A stretch of DNA of 64,000 nt from assembly GCA_016208975.1 (NCBI GenBank), contig JACQXA010000004.1:2139941-2203940 (forward strand). Reading direction: 5' to 3'. Under the pieces are notes generated by a model, which did no database searches, had not been told where the DNA came from, and worked only from the letters and a program-made list of their open reading frames with translations. A program made the translations under genes and the position numbers. This document shows positions 44,042-53,863 of the stretch, in pieces. Each line of letters starts with the position of its first letter. Positions within the stretch are counted from its first letter, which is position 1. This DNA is from Nitrospinota bacterium. GTDB lineage: Bacteria > Nitrospinota_A > UBA7883 > JACRLM01.

Positions 44042-45271
44042 TCAATGCCCCAGCTTGGCGCCGCCGCTGACCTCTTCCAACGTAAGGACCTTCTGGTTCT
44101 TTGGATCCCACAAAGGCGATATCTCGCGGATGGTGTTTATTATCCTCGGCAGGTGGGTCATCACGTAATCCACGTCGTCCATGGTGTTCTCATGCCCGAA
44201 GGAGAACCGCAGGCTTCCATGCACTATCTCGTGGGGAATGCCCATGGAGGTCAGCACGTGGGAAGGCTCCAGCGAGCCGGAACTGCAAGCCGAGCCGGTG
44301 GAGATGGATATTCCGGCCATGTCCAGGTTGATTAAAAGCGCCTCTCCCTCCACGCATTCGAAACTCATGTTCAGCGTGCCGGGTGTCCTTTTTTCCCTGT
44401 GGCCGTTCACCTTGGTGAAAGGTATGGTCTCCAGAATCCGCCTTTCCAGTTCGTCCCGCAGGATTTTCACGTGGGCGGCGGTTTTCTCCAGCTCCGCCTT
44501 GCCTATCCGCACGGCCTCGCCAAAGCTCACGATACCCGCCACGTTCTCCGTACCGGCCCGGATGCCCCGCTCGTGATGCCCGCCATGGGCCAGGGCGTGC
44601 ATCTTGGTCCCCTTGCGGATATACAAAGCCCCCACGCCTTTTAAGGCGTTCACCTTGTGGCCCGACACCGATAGCAGGTCCACCCCCAATTCGTCCACCG
44701 TGAAGGGCACTTTCAGGAAGCTTTGCACCGCGTCGGTGTGCATGGCCACCCCTTTTTCCCTGGCGATTTTGGCGATCTCCGCCACCGGCTGAATGGAGCC
44801 AACCTCGTTGTTGGCGCTCATGATGGAAACCAGGATGGTGCTTTCAGTAATGGCTTCCCGGACAGACTCGGGGTTCACCAAGGCCTCGGCGTCCACCGGA
44901 ACCCGGGTCACCTCATAACCGTTCTTCGAAAGGTATTTGCAAGGCTCCAGCACCGCCGGGTGCTCGATGGTGGAAGTGATTATGTGCCCGCCGCCATGTT
45001 TCCGGTTGGCCCACGCGTATCCTTTAACGGCCAGGTTGTCCGACTCGGTGCCGCCGGAGGTGAAAAATATCTCGGATGGCGAGGCGCCCATGGCCCCGGC
45101 GACTATCTCGCGGGCTTCCGATATTTTGGCCCGGGCCGCCCGGCCCTGGCTGTGGGCCGACGACGGGTTGCCGAAATTATCCCTTAAGTATGGAAGGATG
45201 GCCTCTATCGCCTTCGGATAGACGGGCGTGGTGGCGTTGTTGTCCAGGTAAACCCTGCGAAGACCGCTCAT
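44042..45271 (-). CDS. Cysteine desulfurase, NifS/IscS family
   Basis: A 409-residue PLP enzyme: YLDNNATTPVYP at the start, FTSGGTESDNLA, PLP lysine in SVSGHKVNALKG, and the reactive Cys in STGSACSSGSLEPSH. It removes sulfur from cysteine as an enzyme-bound persulfide. It has the long C-terminus typical of the IscS/NifS type. It is the last gene of the long minus-strand unit and follows a PP-loop thiolase gene after 36 bases, so its sulfur probably feeds tRNA thiolation. No iscU or iron-sulfur scaffold gene is nearby. Confidence 0.93.
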   Translation of the reverse strand: MSGLRRVYLDNNATTPVYPKAIEAILPYLRDNFGNPSSAHSQGRAARAKISEAREIVAGAMGASPSEIFFTSGGTESDNLAVKGYAWANRKHGGGHIITSTIEHPAVLEPCKYLSKNGYEVTRVPVDAEALVNPESVREAITESTILVSIMSANNEVGSIQPVAEIAKIAREKGVAMHTDAVQSFLKVPFTVDELGVDLLSVSGHKVNALKGVGALYIRKGTKMHALAHGGHHERGIRAGTENVAGIVSFGEAVRIGKAELEKTAAHVKILRDELERRILETIPFTKVNGHREKRTPGTLNMSFECVEGEALLINLDMAGISISTGSACSSGSLEPSHVLTSMGIPHEIVHGSLRFSFGHENTMDDVDYVMTHLPRIINTIREISPLWDPKNQKVLTLEEVSGGAKLGH

Positions 45272-45307
45272 ATCATGCTTCTCCAGCTCAATAACGCTTT
45301 GGGGTGT

Positions 45308-46369
45308 TCACACCCGGAGCGATTTTAAAGTTTCATCATCGGCGGCGGCGCATAAAACGGTCCAAGCGCTTTCGCCCCCTTTTTTCCTGTAGTTTATCTT
45401 TGTCTCTTTGTCCCGGGTGTCGCAATACCGGGCCGTTATCCTTCCGGCCATCCCTATAACCTCGCGGTCCAGACCGCCTTTGACCACCGTAAGCGGGCCC
45501 CGGCCCTCGGCGGAGTAGAACAGGAAGTCCTCGTCGCCAGCCATGCGCATGAGTTTTTCGTTTTCTTCCTCATCGCGGCCAACAATTACCTTGCAACCGG
45601 CGGAGAGCCTGAAATGGCGGCCCATGCGCAACAGCCGGGCGTCTTTCACCCCGGCGGACGCGTCGTGGTCCAGCAAGTCCCGCATCCTGTCGGCGAAATG
45701 GGGGTCTGTAAGAAGACAGCCGCCGGAGGAGCAGAGGTTCTCGGTCATCCCGAACTCCTCTTTGGCGATGCGCACCTGCTCTTTCCTGCTTCTTCCATGG
45801 ATGTCCAGCATCAATTCGCGGTCTATCACCCCGTCAAGCTCCGGTTTGGTGGGTGGTAAAAGCTTTGCGCTCAACGGGCGCACCACCAGCCCTGAAAGGC
45901 CCGCCTCTTTTTCTATTTGCCGGAGCCTGTCAAACTTCTGGGACATCATCCTCTGGCCCACAACCTCGCCGGTGAAGATGAAAGCGGCGCCTATCTCCTC
46001 CATTACCTCTTTGGCCCTGCGGAATATCAATATCCGGCAGTCCACGCACGGGTTGATGTTTTTGCCGTACCCGTGTTTGGGGTTCCGCACCAGGTCTATA
46101 TACTCCTGCCCCATAAACTCCACCCGCACGGGCATGTTAAGCTCTTCGGCCAGGCGTTTAGCCTCGTTCTTGCATCCGTGGTCTTTCCTGGTGCAGGTGC
46201 AGAAAGGGCTCATGAAGTTGAGCACCGTCACCTCGAACCCCAGCTTTTTCATTATGCGCGCGGCCAGTGTGCTGTCCAGCCCACCGGACACCAGCCCCAC
46301 GGCTTTAACGGCTGTCCCCGCGCCTTGCTCCACCATGGCTGGGGCGCCTGATGCAATCTCCATATCCAT
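45308..46369 (-). CDS. PP-loop ATPase, MnmA/ThiI-like tRNA thiolation protein
   Basis: About 353 residues from the ATG at 46369; a TTG at 46387 overlaps the surA stop and would add six. The PP-loop SGGLDSTLAARI sits near residue 28 of the shorter form. Cysteine pairs FCTCTRKDHGC and NPCVDCRILIFRRAKE and a Cys in LCSSGGCLLTDP resemble the catalytic cysteines of tRNA 2-thiouridylases. The C-terminal part resembles the NFACT-R-like domain of related proteins. It adenylates a tRNA uridine and inserts sulfur, probably with the adjacent desulfurase. The exact modified position is not determined. Confidence 0.8.
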   Translation of the reverse strand: MDMEIASGAPAMVEQGAGTAVKAVGLVSGGLDSTLAARIMKKLGFEVTVLNFMSPFCTCTRKDHGCKNEAKRLAEELNMPVRVEFMGQEYIDLVRNPKHGYGKNINPCVDCRILIFRRAKEVMEEIGAAFIFTGEVVGQRMMSQKFDRLRQIEKEAGLSGLVVRPLSAKLLPPTKPELDGVIDRELMLDIHGRSRKEQVRIAKEEFGMTENLCSSGGCLLTDPHFADRMRDLLDHDASAGVKDARLLRMGRHFRLSAGCKVIVGRDEEENEKLMRMAGDEDFLFYSAEGRGPLTVVKGGLDREVIGMAGRITARYCDTRDKETKINYRKKGGESAWTVLCAAADDETLKSLRV

Positions 46370-46383
46370 ATAGCCTGGGCCTT

Positions 46384-47379
46384 TCAATACATCGCTTCTA
46401 TATACGCCTGCTGGCGGAGCCGTTCTATCCAGGTGTTCCGTTTCCGCGCGAAAGTCTCACCCATCAGTTTTTCGCGGATTTCGTTTTCCACTTTTTCAAA
46501 CGCCACGGGTATGGGCTCTTCCTTGTCCGTCACCATGATGATATGCACGCCGAACTGTGTTCGGATAGGCCCGCCAACTTCACCTTTTTTCAACGAAAAG
46601 GCGGTTTCCTCGAACACTTGCAGCATCTTCCCCTTGGTGAACCAGCCCAGGTCGCCGCCATTGGCCGCCGCGCCGTCCTCGGAGAGCCGCTTGGCCAGCT
46701 CGGCGAAGCTGGCGCCACCCTTCACCTCTTTCAATATGGAGCGGATCTTGAGCTCGGCGTCGGCGGCCTTCTCCGGCGCGGCCTCTTCCGGGGCCAGCGA
46801 TACTATATGGGAAAGCCTCACCCGCCCAGGCTCTAAAAACTGGCCTTGGTTCCGGCGGTAGTAGCCCAGCGTCTCGTCGTCGGAGATGTTCACGCCGCCG
46901 ATTTCCATGCCCGTGACCCGCTGGATGAGCATCTGGTTCTTCAGCTTTTCACGGTACTGGGGCATGCTCATCCCCTGGCCCTTTAGCATCTCTTCCAGGA
47001 ACTCGCTGGTGATGCGGTTGGTGGCCTTTATCTGCTCGATGGTCTGGTCAACCTCGCTTTCCTTTATGACGATGTTGTTCTCTTTGGCGTAGTGGGCGAT
47101 TATCTTGTCGTCTATCATGCGCCTGAGCAGTTCCGGCTCGGTGATCTTCTCGTCGGCGGCGAAAGGGCCCTGGCCCTTGAAGGATTTGATAAGGGCCATC
47201 TGCGCCCGCACGTCGGATAGCAGGATTATCTCGCCGTTGACGTTGGCCACAATCCTGTCCACAGTCTCGGCGCCGGCCGTAACCGGCGTCAATAGCGCAA
47301 GCGCCGCAAGGGCTAGCGCGGCGCCAAAGCCTCGGGATATACCGTGACCTGCGCGTTTTTCTTTACGTTCGCCAGCCAA
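46384..47379 (-). CDS. surA: SurA-like periplasmic peptidyl-prolyl isomerase
   Basis: A 331-residue periplasmic chaperone. TTG start with GAGGAG nine bases upstream. Signal peptide (ALALAALALLTPVTAGA), SurA N-domain (VDRIVANVNGEIILLSDV), and one PpiC-type isomerase domain (VRLSHIVSLAPEE, GGDLGWFTKGKML, GPIRTQFGVHIIMVTDKE). E. coli SurA has two such domains, so this is the one-domain form. It helps outer-membrane proteins to fold. The start lies 67 bases inside the end of the preceding ppiC gene. Confidence 0.85.
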   Translation of the reverse strand: MAGERKEKRAGHGISRGFGAALALAALALLTPVTAGAETVDRIVANVNGEIILLSDVRAQMALIKSFKGQGPFAADEKITEPELLRRMIDDKIIAHYAKENNIVIKESEVDQTIEQIKATNRITSEFLEEMLKGQGMSMPQYREKLKNQMLIQRVTGMEIGGVNISDDETLGYYRRNQGQFLEPGRVRLSHIVSLAPEEAAPEKAADAELKIRSILKEVKGGASFAELAKRLSEDGAAANGGDLGWFTKGKMLQVFEETAFSLKKGEVGGPIRTQFGVHIIMVTDKEEPIPVAFEKVENEIREKLMGETFARKRNTWIERLRQQAYIEAMY

Positions 47380-48269
47380 TTCGCAAACTCCTCGCCCCGC
47401 TTGAGGGACTTAATCATGTCCATTGCTCTTTCCCGCGACTCCGCGTAGCTCATGGCGCGGGGTTTCTCCCTTTTTGCCACCTTGAATATGTGATAACCGT
47501 AGGTGGACTTGATAACTTCGGAAATCTCGCCTTCCTTCAGGCCGAACACGGCGCTTTCAAACTCCGGCGGAAGCTGGCCGCGGGAATAATATCCCAGATC
47601 GCCCCCCTTCTCCGCATCGGGGCTTTGGGAGCGCTCCTTGGCCATTTTAGCAAAATCGGCGTTCCTTAACAGTTCGTTCCTTATTTCCACAGCCTCCGGC
47701 TCGGTCTGGGCCAGTATCTGGTAAACCCTTGCCCGCTCGGGCCACTTGAAGTCGTCAGAATTCTGGTTGAAAAATTCCTTTATCTCCGCCTCGTCCAAGG
47801 ATATCTTGTCGTCCACTTCCTGCTTGATCAGCTTCATGATCCGCATGCTTTTCTTTAGCCGGTCTTTCCACTCGTCCAGGGTCAGCTTGTTCCCCTCAAG
47901 AATCTTGCCCAGGGAATTATCGTCGTATTCGCCGATGAGGGACTTTACCTCCTCGTCCAGCTCGCCACCGCTAACGTCTATACCCTGCCTGTCGGCCTCC
48001 CATTCCAGCGCCTGGTCGTCCACAAGATGGTTGAGCAGTGATTTTCTCAGATGGTCCATCTTCTCCTTCGCCTCGTGGCTGTCCAGCCGTAAAATGGCGG
48101 AGTAGCGCGCGATCTCGGCGTCCAGCTGGACGGTGGTAATGATCCGGTCGCCAACCCTGGCCACGGGCAACGAGTTTTCGCGGGAGCCGGACTCTTTGGA
48201 GTCCGAGCCGGAGCATGCGGCCATGGCACTGGCCATTACCGCCGCAAATAGGATAGTTTTTGTTCGCAT
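47313..48269 (-). CDS. PpiC/PrsA-type peptidyl-prolyl isomerase lipoprotein
   Basis: A 318-residue lipoprotein with lipobox MAACSG. The N-terminal SurA-like helical domain (VARVGDRIITTVQLDAEI, LLNHLVDDQALEW) is followed by a PpiC domain (RARVYQILAQTE, GGDLGYYSRGQLP, EVIKSTYGYHIFKV). It probably acts on proteins in transit through the periplasm. It overlaps surA at its end by 67 bases and the glycosyltransferase-TPR gene at its start by 34, so these genes are tightly joined. It could be the second of a pair of chaperones with partly shared work. Confidence 0.85.
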   Translation of the reverse strand: MRTKTILFAAVMASAMAACSGSDSKESGSRENSLPVARVGDRIITTVQLDAEIARYSAILRLDSHEAKEKMDHLRKSLLNHLVDDQALEWEADRQGIDVSGGELDEEVKSLIGEYDDNSLGKILEGNKLTLDEWKDRLKKSMRIMKLIKQEVDDKISLDEAEIKEFFNQNSDDFKWPERARVYQILAQTEPEAVEIRNELLRNADFAKMAKERSQSPDAEKGGDLGYYSRGQLPPEFESAVFGLKEGEISEVIKSTYGYHIFKVAKREKPRAMSYAESRERAMDMIKSLKRGEEFANWLANVKKNAQVTVYPEALAPR

Positions 48270-49735
48270 AATTTGTTTCCGGGGTCGCGCTTTAGCGCCT
48301 CTTCATAAAGGGCGCGGGCGGCCGTTAAATCCTGTCTGTACACTTCCTTCAGCTGGGCCAGGTTGATCCTGGCGTCGTTCCTTTCCGGGTCTTTGCCGAT
48401 GGCCTCGCTCAACAACCGTTCGGCCTCATGAACATTGCCAAGGCTTAAATGCGCCGCGCCGAGGGCCGAATAAACCGCCGGATTATCCATATCCGCCGCC
48501 AAGGGGCCCAATGCCTCCACGGCCAGGCTGTACCGGCCCGTCATTACAAAACGTTCCGCCGCCTGGCCCAGCATTACGGCCAGCTCGCGGCCCGGAACTT
48601 TAAATTTTATCACGCTGTCGGTTGCCAGGCTAACGTTTCCGGATAAAACCAGCGATTGCCAAAGGCCGAACGCCGCCGGGGCGTAACCGGGCATAAGCTG
48701 TACAGCCTCCGAAAAATCCTGGGCCGCCTCGGCGTGGCGCCCCATGGAAGAAAGTAGGGCGCCCCGGTTGAACCGGGCCCCGAAATGGCCTGGAACCGCC
48801 AATATGACCCGGCTGTAAAGCTCGATGGCCTGTTCATGCCTTCCAGCGTCCCGCTCCAGCGCCGCCATGCTTACCAGCCCGTCGGCATGGCCGGGAACCA
48901 GCGCCAGAAACCGGGCCAGATATCCGGCCGCCTCATCTTTCCTTCCCAGCTTGTAGCAGGCGTTACCAGCGTAATAAAGGGAATCGGCGTAGGCGTTGTC
49001 CAGCCTGAAGGCCTGCAGGAAAGGTTTTACGCAGTCTTCCCACCTCCCTAATTCATGAAGCTGAATCCCCAACTCGTACTGCGCCTTGGCGTCTTCCGGC
49101 ATTTCCAGCGCCTTGCGGGCGGTAAGCTCAAGGTAGAATTCCTTTTTGGCGCGTAACGCCCCGGGTTCGGCCACCTTGCCGTAGTGATGAATGACCACCC
49201 AGGCGATTCCCACGGCCCACCGCGCCTCCGGGTCGTGGCAAATCACGTTTTCATGGATACGCCCCTCCCACCTCACATCGGGCCGGTTGCGGAACAGCCG
49301 CAGGGCGAAGTTGTCGGCGTAGCTGTTGTAACCTTTTTCCATTTCGGGATACTGGCCGCTGACGGGGAGCATGTTGTCGTAACCAGGGCCGGGCAGGTAG
49401 TGGCGCTGGATGAGCATGTAACCGTCGTTGCGCCCGTTGTCCACGAGGCCGCGGATGGCGTTGAAGTCCGTTTCCGAAATCCGCTCATCGGCGTCCAATG
49501 ATAAAACCCAGTCCGCCGTCACGTTTTCCAGCGCCAAATTACGCGCCTCGGAAAAATCGTCGTTCCAGGGGATGTGCGCCACCTTTGCCCCGAGGCTTTC
49601 GGCCATCCCCGCCGTGCCATCGGTGGAGCCGGTGTCGGCCACCACTATCTCGTCCACCAGGGGCCGGACAGTTTCGATAAGCTCCCGGATGTTCTGGGAC
49701 TCGTTTTTCACGATCATGCAAAGCGCCAGGCTCAT
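48236..49735 (-). CDS. Family 2 glycosyltransferase with C-terminal TPR repeats
   Basis: A 499-residue protein starting at the ATG of MSLALCMIVKNESQNI; the frame is open 27 codons further, but inside mfd. The N-terminal 220 residues are a GT2 domain (VVADTGSTDGT, WVLSLDADERIS, where DADE is the metal site). The C-terminal half is made of TPR-like helices (YELGIQLHELGRWEDC, YYAGNACYKLGRKDEA). This architecture is common in proteins that glycosylate surface structures or peptides. It shares 4 bases with mfd and 34 with ppiC. Confidence 0.88.
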   Translation of the reverse strand: MSLALCMIVKNESQNIRELIETVRPLVDEIVVADTGSTDGTAGMAESLGAKVAHIPWNDDFSEARNLALENVTADWVLSLDADERISETDFNAIRGLVDNGRNDGYMLIQRHYLPGPGYDNMLPVSGQYPEMEKGYNSYADNFALRLFRNRPDVRWEGRIHENVICHDPEARWAVGIAWVVIHHYGKVAEPGALRAKKEFYLELTARKALEMPEDAKAQYELGIQLHELGRWEDCVKPFLQAFRLDNAYADSLYYAGNACYKLGRKDEAAGYLARFLALVPGHADGLVSMAALERDAGRHEQAIELYSRVILAVPGHFGARFNRGALLSSMGRHAEAAQDFSEAVQLMPGYAPAAFGLWQSLVLSGNVSLATDSVIKFKVPGRELAVMLGQAAERFVMTGRYSLAVEALGPLAADMDNPAVYSALGAAHLSLGNVHEAERLLSEAIGKDPERNDARINLAQLKEVYRQDLTAARALYEEALKRDPGNKLCEQKLSYLRR

Positions 49736-52700
49736 ACGGAACTCTCCAGCATGAACAGCAGGAAATCCATTATAGAGGCGAACCGGTTTTTCCACCCGGT
49801 CCCGGACAAAACACATTCGGCGGAGGTTTCCGAGGTGAACCGGAACTTGCGTCCACCCTTATACGCGGCGGTGGCCAGTTTTACGGGATCCAGTTTTGTG
49901 GATGGGTCGAACACCAGGTACAGCTTGTCCCGGATGAGGTCCACCTTCAACACTTTCAACGTGGCGCAAAGGGCTTTAATGCGCGAGACCGCCAGCAGTT
50001 TCTCCACCTCTTCGGGGACGGGGCCGAACCGGTCCGCCAGCTCCACCGCCAGTTCCCGCGCCTGTTCCAGCGACGTGATGGCGTGGATCCTGTTATATAC
50101 CTCTATCCTGTGGGCAAGGGCGGGGATATATTCCGGAGGAACCCTTCCGGCGACGTTTATGTTCAGGTTCACGTCGAACCTTTCTTCGGAGACCACCCCC
50201 TTAAGCTCGTTGATGGCATCCTCCAGCATTTCGCAGTATGTTTCAAACCCTACTGCGTCTATGTTGCCGGACTGTTCCGGGCCCAGAAGGTTCCCCGCTC
50301 CGCGAATCTCCATGTCCCGCGCGGCCAGCTTGAACCCGCTCCCCAGTTCCGAAAGCTCCTCTATGGCTTTAAGCCGTTTCTTGGCGATGTCTGTTATCCC
50401 TGCCAGCCCCGGGGCCAGGAAATAGGCGAAGGCCCGGTGGCGCGCCCGGCCCACCCGGCCCCGCAACTGGTAAAGCTGGGCCAGCCCGAAATGGTCTGCC
50501 CGGTTGATGATGATGGTGTTGGCCGAAGGGATGTCCAGCCCGGACTCGATTATGGTGGTGGCCAGCAATATGTCGAACTGCTTCGCCACGAAGCCCATCA
50601 TCACCTGTTCCAGCTCGTTTTCGTTCATCTGGCCGTGGGCCACGGCGGTCCTGGCCTCGGGCACGATGCTCCGGAGGTGCTTTTCGAGGCTGTGGATGGA
50701 TTTCACCTTGTTGTGCACGAAAAACACCTGCCCGCCCCGGTCCATCTCCCTTATCACCGCCTCGCGGATCACAGTGTCCGAGAATTTCACGATGAATGTC
50801 TGGATGGACTGCCGGTCCGCCGGGGGGGTCTGTATAACCGAAAGGTCGCGGATGCCCAGCATAGCGGTATGCAATGTGCGGGGTATGGGCGTTGCGGTGA
50901 GGGTCAGGGTGTCCACCCCCGAAAAGGCCGAGCGCAGTTTCTCCTTGTGGGCCACGCCAAACCGTTGCTCCTCGTCCACTATCACAAGCCCCAGTTTTTT
51001 GAACTTCACGTCCTTTTGCAGTATCCGGTGGGTGCCTATGACGATATCCACCTCGCCCGCCTCCACCTTTTCCAGTATCTCCTTTTGCTCCTTGCGGGAC
51101 TTGAACCGGCTTAGCGCCTCCACCTTCACCGGGAAGCTTTTAAGACGCTCAGAGAAAGTCTGGAAATGCTGTTGGGTGAGCAGGGTGGTGGGGGCCAGCA
51201 CGGCCACCTGCCTGCCGTCGTAAACGGCCTTGAAGGCGGCGCGCATGGCCACCTCTGTTTTTCCATAACCCACGTCGCCGCACACCAGCCGGTCCATGGG
51301 TTTCTTCTTCTCCATGTCCTCGGCCACGTCGGCGATGGCGGAAAGCTGGTCTTCGGTTTCCTCGTATTCGAACGTGTCGGCGAATTCTTTGTGGAAGTTG
51401 TTGTCGTTTGAGAAGGCGAACCCCTCGGAAAGCTCCCGGGCGGCCTGGATCTTGAGCAGTTTTTCGGCCATGTCCATCATGGCCTTTTTCACCTTGGCGC
51501 GGGTCTTTTTCCAGGTTGTCCCGCCCATGCGGTCCAAAGGAGGCCTGCCCTCGCCGCCCCCGCTTATATACTTTTTCAGCAGGTGGGAGCCGGCGATGGG
51601 AAGCAGGAGCCGCTGGTTTTCGGCGTACTCTATCTCCATGTACTCGTCTTTAACGTCGGCTATCATCTCCTCGCGGGAGCCTATGTACCGGCCCACGCCG
51701 TGGTTCTTGTGCACAACGTAATCGCCGGGTTTTATGTCCGCCAGGCCCGCTATGAAGGCTTTCCGGGCCGGGGCGGAGCGCCGTTTTACCTTGATGACCT
51801 TGCCGAAAATCTCGTCGTCGGTGACCAGCGCCCATTTGTCGGAAGGGATAATGAAGCCTTCCGGCGCAACCCCGGCGGTGATGAACAGGTTCCCCTCGAA
51901 CAACGACCGTTGTGGCTCCATGATGTGGGCCACCAGGTTTTCCAGCCCCTCCGGATCCAACCGGCTGGCGCCCATGTCCTCTTCTTTCAAGAGACGGGCC
52001 AGCCGCTCCACCCCTCCCGTGGTGGCGGCGGAGATCACCACCGAAAAGCCCTCTGAAAGCATTTTTTTCAGGTCGCCGATGAAATCTTCCACCTTGCCCC
52101 GGTACCTTTCCGGAGCACGGGTGGAAACGATGAAAGCGTTTTCCCCTTCTTCGGTCATGGCCAATTCGCCAAGGCTTAGCGCGGCGTTGGCGGTGATCTC
52201 TCCATGGAAACCATCTTTGCTTATGAAAAGCGCCTCGGGCTCTAACGCTATGTCGTTGCGGGCGGAGGCCTGGGCGCGTTCCTCTTCGATAAGGGTGTAA
52301 AACGCCTCGATATGGGCCTCTATGGCCGAAGGCTCGTCCAGCGCGAAAAGGATGTTTTCCGGCAGGTAGTCCAATACCGTGGCGCTTTCGGGATAGAACA
52401 GCGGTAATAGCCGCTCCATCCCGGCGAAAAATTTCCCCTGCGTGAGCGCTTCGCCTATTGCCGCGGCCCGGCCCTGGGACATGCCCCACTGGCGGGCCCG
52501 GGCCATGAACACTTCCGATAGCCCCTGCTTGTCCAGCCCCTCGTAGAACACCTCCCGGAAGGGGAACAGGGTTACGCTTTCCAGCTGTTTTATGGAGCGC
52601 TGGTTCTCCACGCTGAAATTGCGGATGGAGTCCACCTCGTCTCCGAAAAACTCCAGCCGGGCCGGGTAGGCGCCATGCCCAGGGAATACGTCCACCACCC

Positions 52701-53223
52701 CGCCCCGCACCGAGTATTCACCACGGTTTTCCACCATGGCCGACCGTTCGTAACCGTAAGCGGAAAGATGGGCCACGAGAAGCTCCAGGTCCATGGAGTC
52801 TTTAACGTCTATTCGCAGGACCGCTTTTTTCAAAGCCGCCGGGGGCAAGGTCTTCCTGGCCATGGCTTCCACGGTGGTAACCAATATGGCGCCTTTTGGG
52901 TTGCCCATCAGCCGGGCCAGGGTGGAGAGCCTGGCTCCGGACACCTCCGGGTGGGGTGACATTTCCTCGTAGGGGAGTATTTCCCATGGCGGGAAGAGCA
53001 GAAGCCCTTCCTCTTGGGGAAGGAAGAACCGCAAAATGTCGAAAAGCTCCTCGGCCCTGGCCGCCTTATCGGCCAACAATACGATGGGCCGTTGGAGCTT
53101 TTTGGCCAAGGAGGCGATAAAAAGCCCTTTGGCCGACCGGGTAAGGCCGTTACAGGAAACCAGCCCCCTGTCTCCGGCGGCCAGTTTTTCCAGCACCGAT
53201 TCGAGGCCGTAAAGGGAGATCAT
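49732..53223 (-). CDS. mfd: Transcription-repair coupling factor Mfd
   Basis: An 1163-residue translocase. The UvrB-like N-terminal module (FPPWEILPYEEMSPHPE, VVDVFPGHGAYPARLEFFGDEVDSIR), the CarD-like RNA-polymerase binding domain near residue 496 (IKPGDYVVHKNHGVGRY), Walker A in GDVGYGKTE near 650, DEEQRFGV near 751, and the TRCF domain at the end are all present in the usual order. It removes stalled RNA polymerase and recruits UvrA. First gene of the long minus-strand operon. Confidence 0.97.
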   Translation of the reverse strand: MISLYGLESVLEKLAAGDRGLVSCNGLTRSAKGLFIASLAKKLQRPIVLLADKAARAEELFDILRFFLPQEEGLLLFPPWEILPYEEMSPHPEVSGARLSTLARLMGNPKGAILVTTVEAMARKTLPPAALKKAVLRIDVKDSMDLELLVAHLSAYGYERSAMVENRGEYSVRGGVVDVFPGHGAYPARLEFFGDEVDSIRNFSVENQRSIKQLESVTLFPFREVFYEGLDKQGLSEVFMARARQWGMSQGRAAAIGEALTQGKFFAGMERLLPLFYPESATVLDYLPENILFALDEPSAIEAHIEAFYTLIEEERAQASARNDIALEPEALFISKDGFHGEITANAALSLGELAMTEEGENAFIVSTRAPERYRGKVEDFIGDLKKMLSEGFSVVISAATTGGVERLARLLKEEDMGASRLDPEGLENLVAHIMEPQRSLFEGNLFITAGVAPEGFIIPSDKWALVTDDEIFGKVIKVKRRSAPARKAFIAGLADIKPGDYVVHKNHGVGRYIGSREEMIADVKDEYMEIEYAENQRLLLPIAGSHLLKKYISGGGEGRPPLDRMGGTTWKKTRAKVKKAMMDMAEKLLKIQAARELSEGFAFSNDNNFHKEFADTFEYEETEDQLSAIADVAEDMEKKKPMDRLVCGDVGYGKTEVAMRAAFKAVYDGRQVAVLAPTTLLTQQHFQTFSERLKSFPVKVEALSRFKSRKEQKEILEKVEAGEVDIVIGTHRILQKDVKFKKLGLVIVDEEQRFGVAHKEKLRSAFSGVDTLTLTATPIPRTLHTAMLGIRDLSVIQTPPADRQSIQTFIVKFSDTVIREAVIREMDRGGQVFFVHNKVKSIHSLEKHLRSIVPEARTAVAHGQMNENELEQVMMGFVAKQFDILLATTIIESGLDIPSANTIIINRADHFGLAQLYQLRGRVGRARHRAFAYFLAPGLAGITDIAKKRLKAIEELSELGSGFKLAARDMEIRGAGNLLGPEQSGNIDAVGFETYCEMLEDAINELKGVVSEERFDVNLNINVAGRVPPEYIPALAHRIEVYNRIHAITSLEQARELAVELADRFGPVPEEVEKLLAVSRIKALCATLKVLKVDLIRDKLYLVFDPSTKLDPVKLATAAYKGGRKFRFTSETSAECVLSGTGWKNRFASIMDFLLFMLESSV

Positions 53224-53280
53224 CTAGAACCGTTCGTTCGAGGTTATCAAGAATTTATCATGGCCGGGCGCGAACCCGGT

Positions 53281-53319
53281 TTAAAACAAAACGCCGGCCC
53301 CGGATAAACGGAGCCGGCG
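53281..53319 (-). terminator. Rho-independent terminator after leuD (minus strand)
   Basis: On the minus strand CGCCGGC (53319-53313) pairs with GCCGGCG (53298-53292), followed by TTTTGTTTT. It ends the leuC-leuD transcript. Confidence 0.8.
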
Positions 53320-53343
53320 CGTAATGCGGATTGGAAGCCGCGC

Positions 53344-53844
53344 TTAACTGGCCTTGCCGATCTTGTTCCGGGTGTAATTGATAAGCCCACCGGCGGAGAT
53401 AAGCTCCTGCATGAACGGGGGGATTGGCGTGGCCTGGTAGCTTTTGCCCTTGGTGGCGTTCCTGATTACGCCGGTGGAGAAGTCCACCGAAAGCTCGTCG
53501 CCCGTGGCCGCTTCCCGCGCCGCCTCTTCGCACTCCAGTATGGGAAGCCCCATGTTGAAGGCGTTGCGGTAAAAGATGCGCGCGAAGAACGGGGCTACCA
53601 CGCAGGCCACGCCCGCCGCCTTTATGGCTATGGGGGCGTGTTCCCGCGAGGAGCCGCAACCGAAGTTGTCTCCCGCCACGATTATCTCGCCGGGCTTCAC
53701 CTGTTTGGCGAACTCCGGATCCGCGTCTTCCATGACGTGCTTTGCCAGCTCCGCCGGGTCGGAAGTGTTCAGGTAACGCGCTGGTATGATCAGGTCTGTG
53801 TCTATGTTGTCGCCGAATTTCCAGCACTTGCCGGTAACGCTCAT
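53344..53844 (-). CDS. leuD: 3-isopropylmalate dehydratase small subunit
   Basis: A 166-residue aconitase-family swivelling domain. It has [21 protein letters not shown] at the start, [14 protein letters not shown] (the substrate loop) and [12 protein letters not shown]. The length is that of the archaeal/bacterial type 2 LeuD. With LeuC it isomerises 2- and 3-isopropylmalate in leucine synthesis. It starts 19 bases after leuC. Confidence 0.93.
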   Translation of the reverse strand: MSVTGKCWKFGDNIDTDLIIPARYLNTSDPAELAKHVMEDADPEFAKQVKPGEIIVAGDNFGCGSSREHAPIAIKAAGVACVVAPFFARIFYRNAFNMGLPILECEEAAREAATGDELSVDFSTGVIRNATKGKSYQATPIPPFMQELISAGGLINYTRNKIGKAS

Positions 53845-53863
53845 CGTTTAGTCTCCCTTAGCC

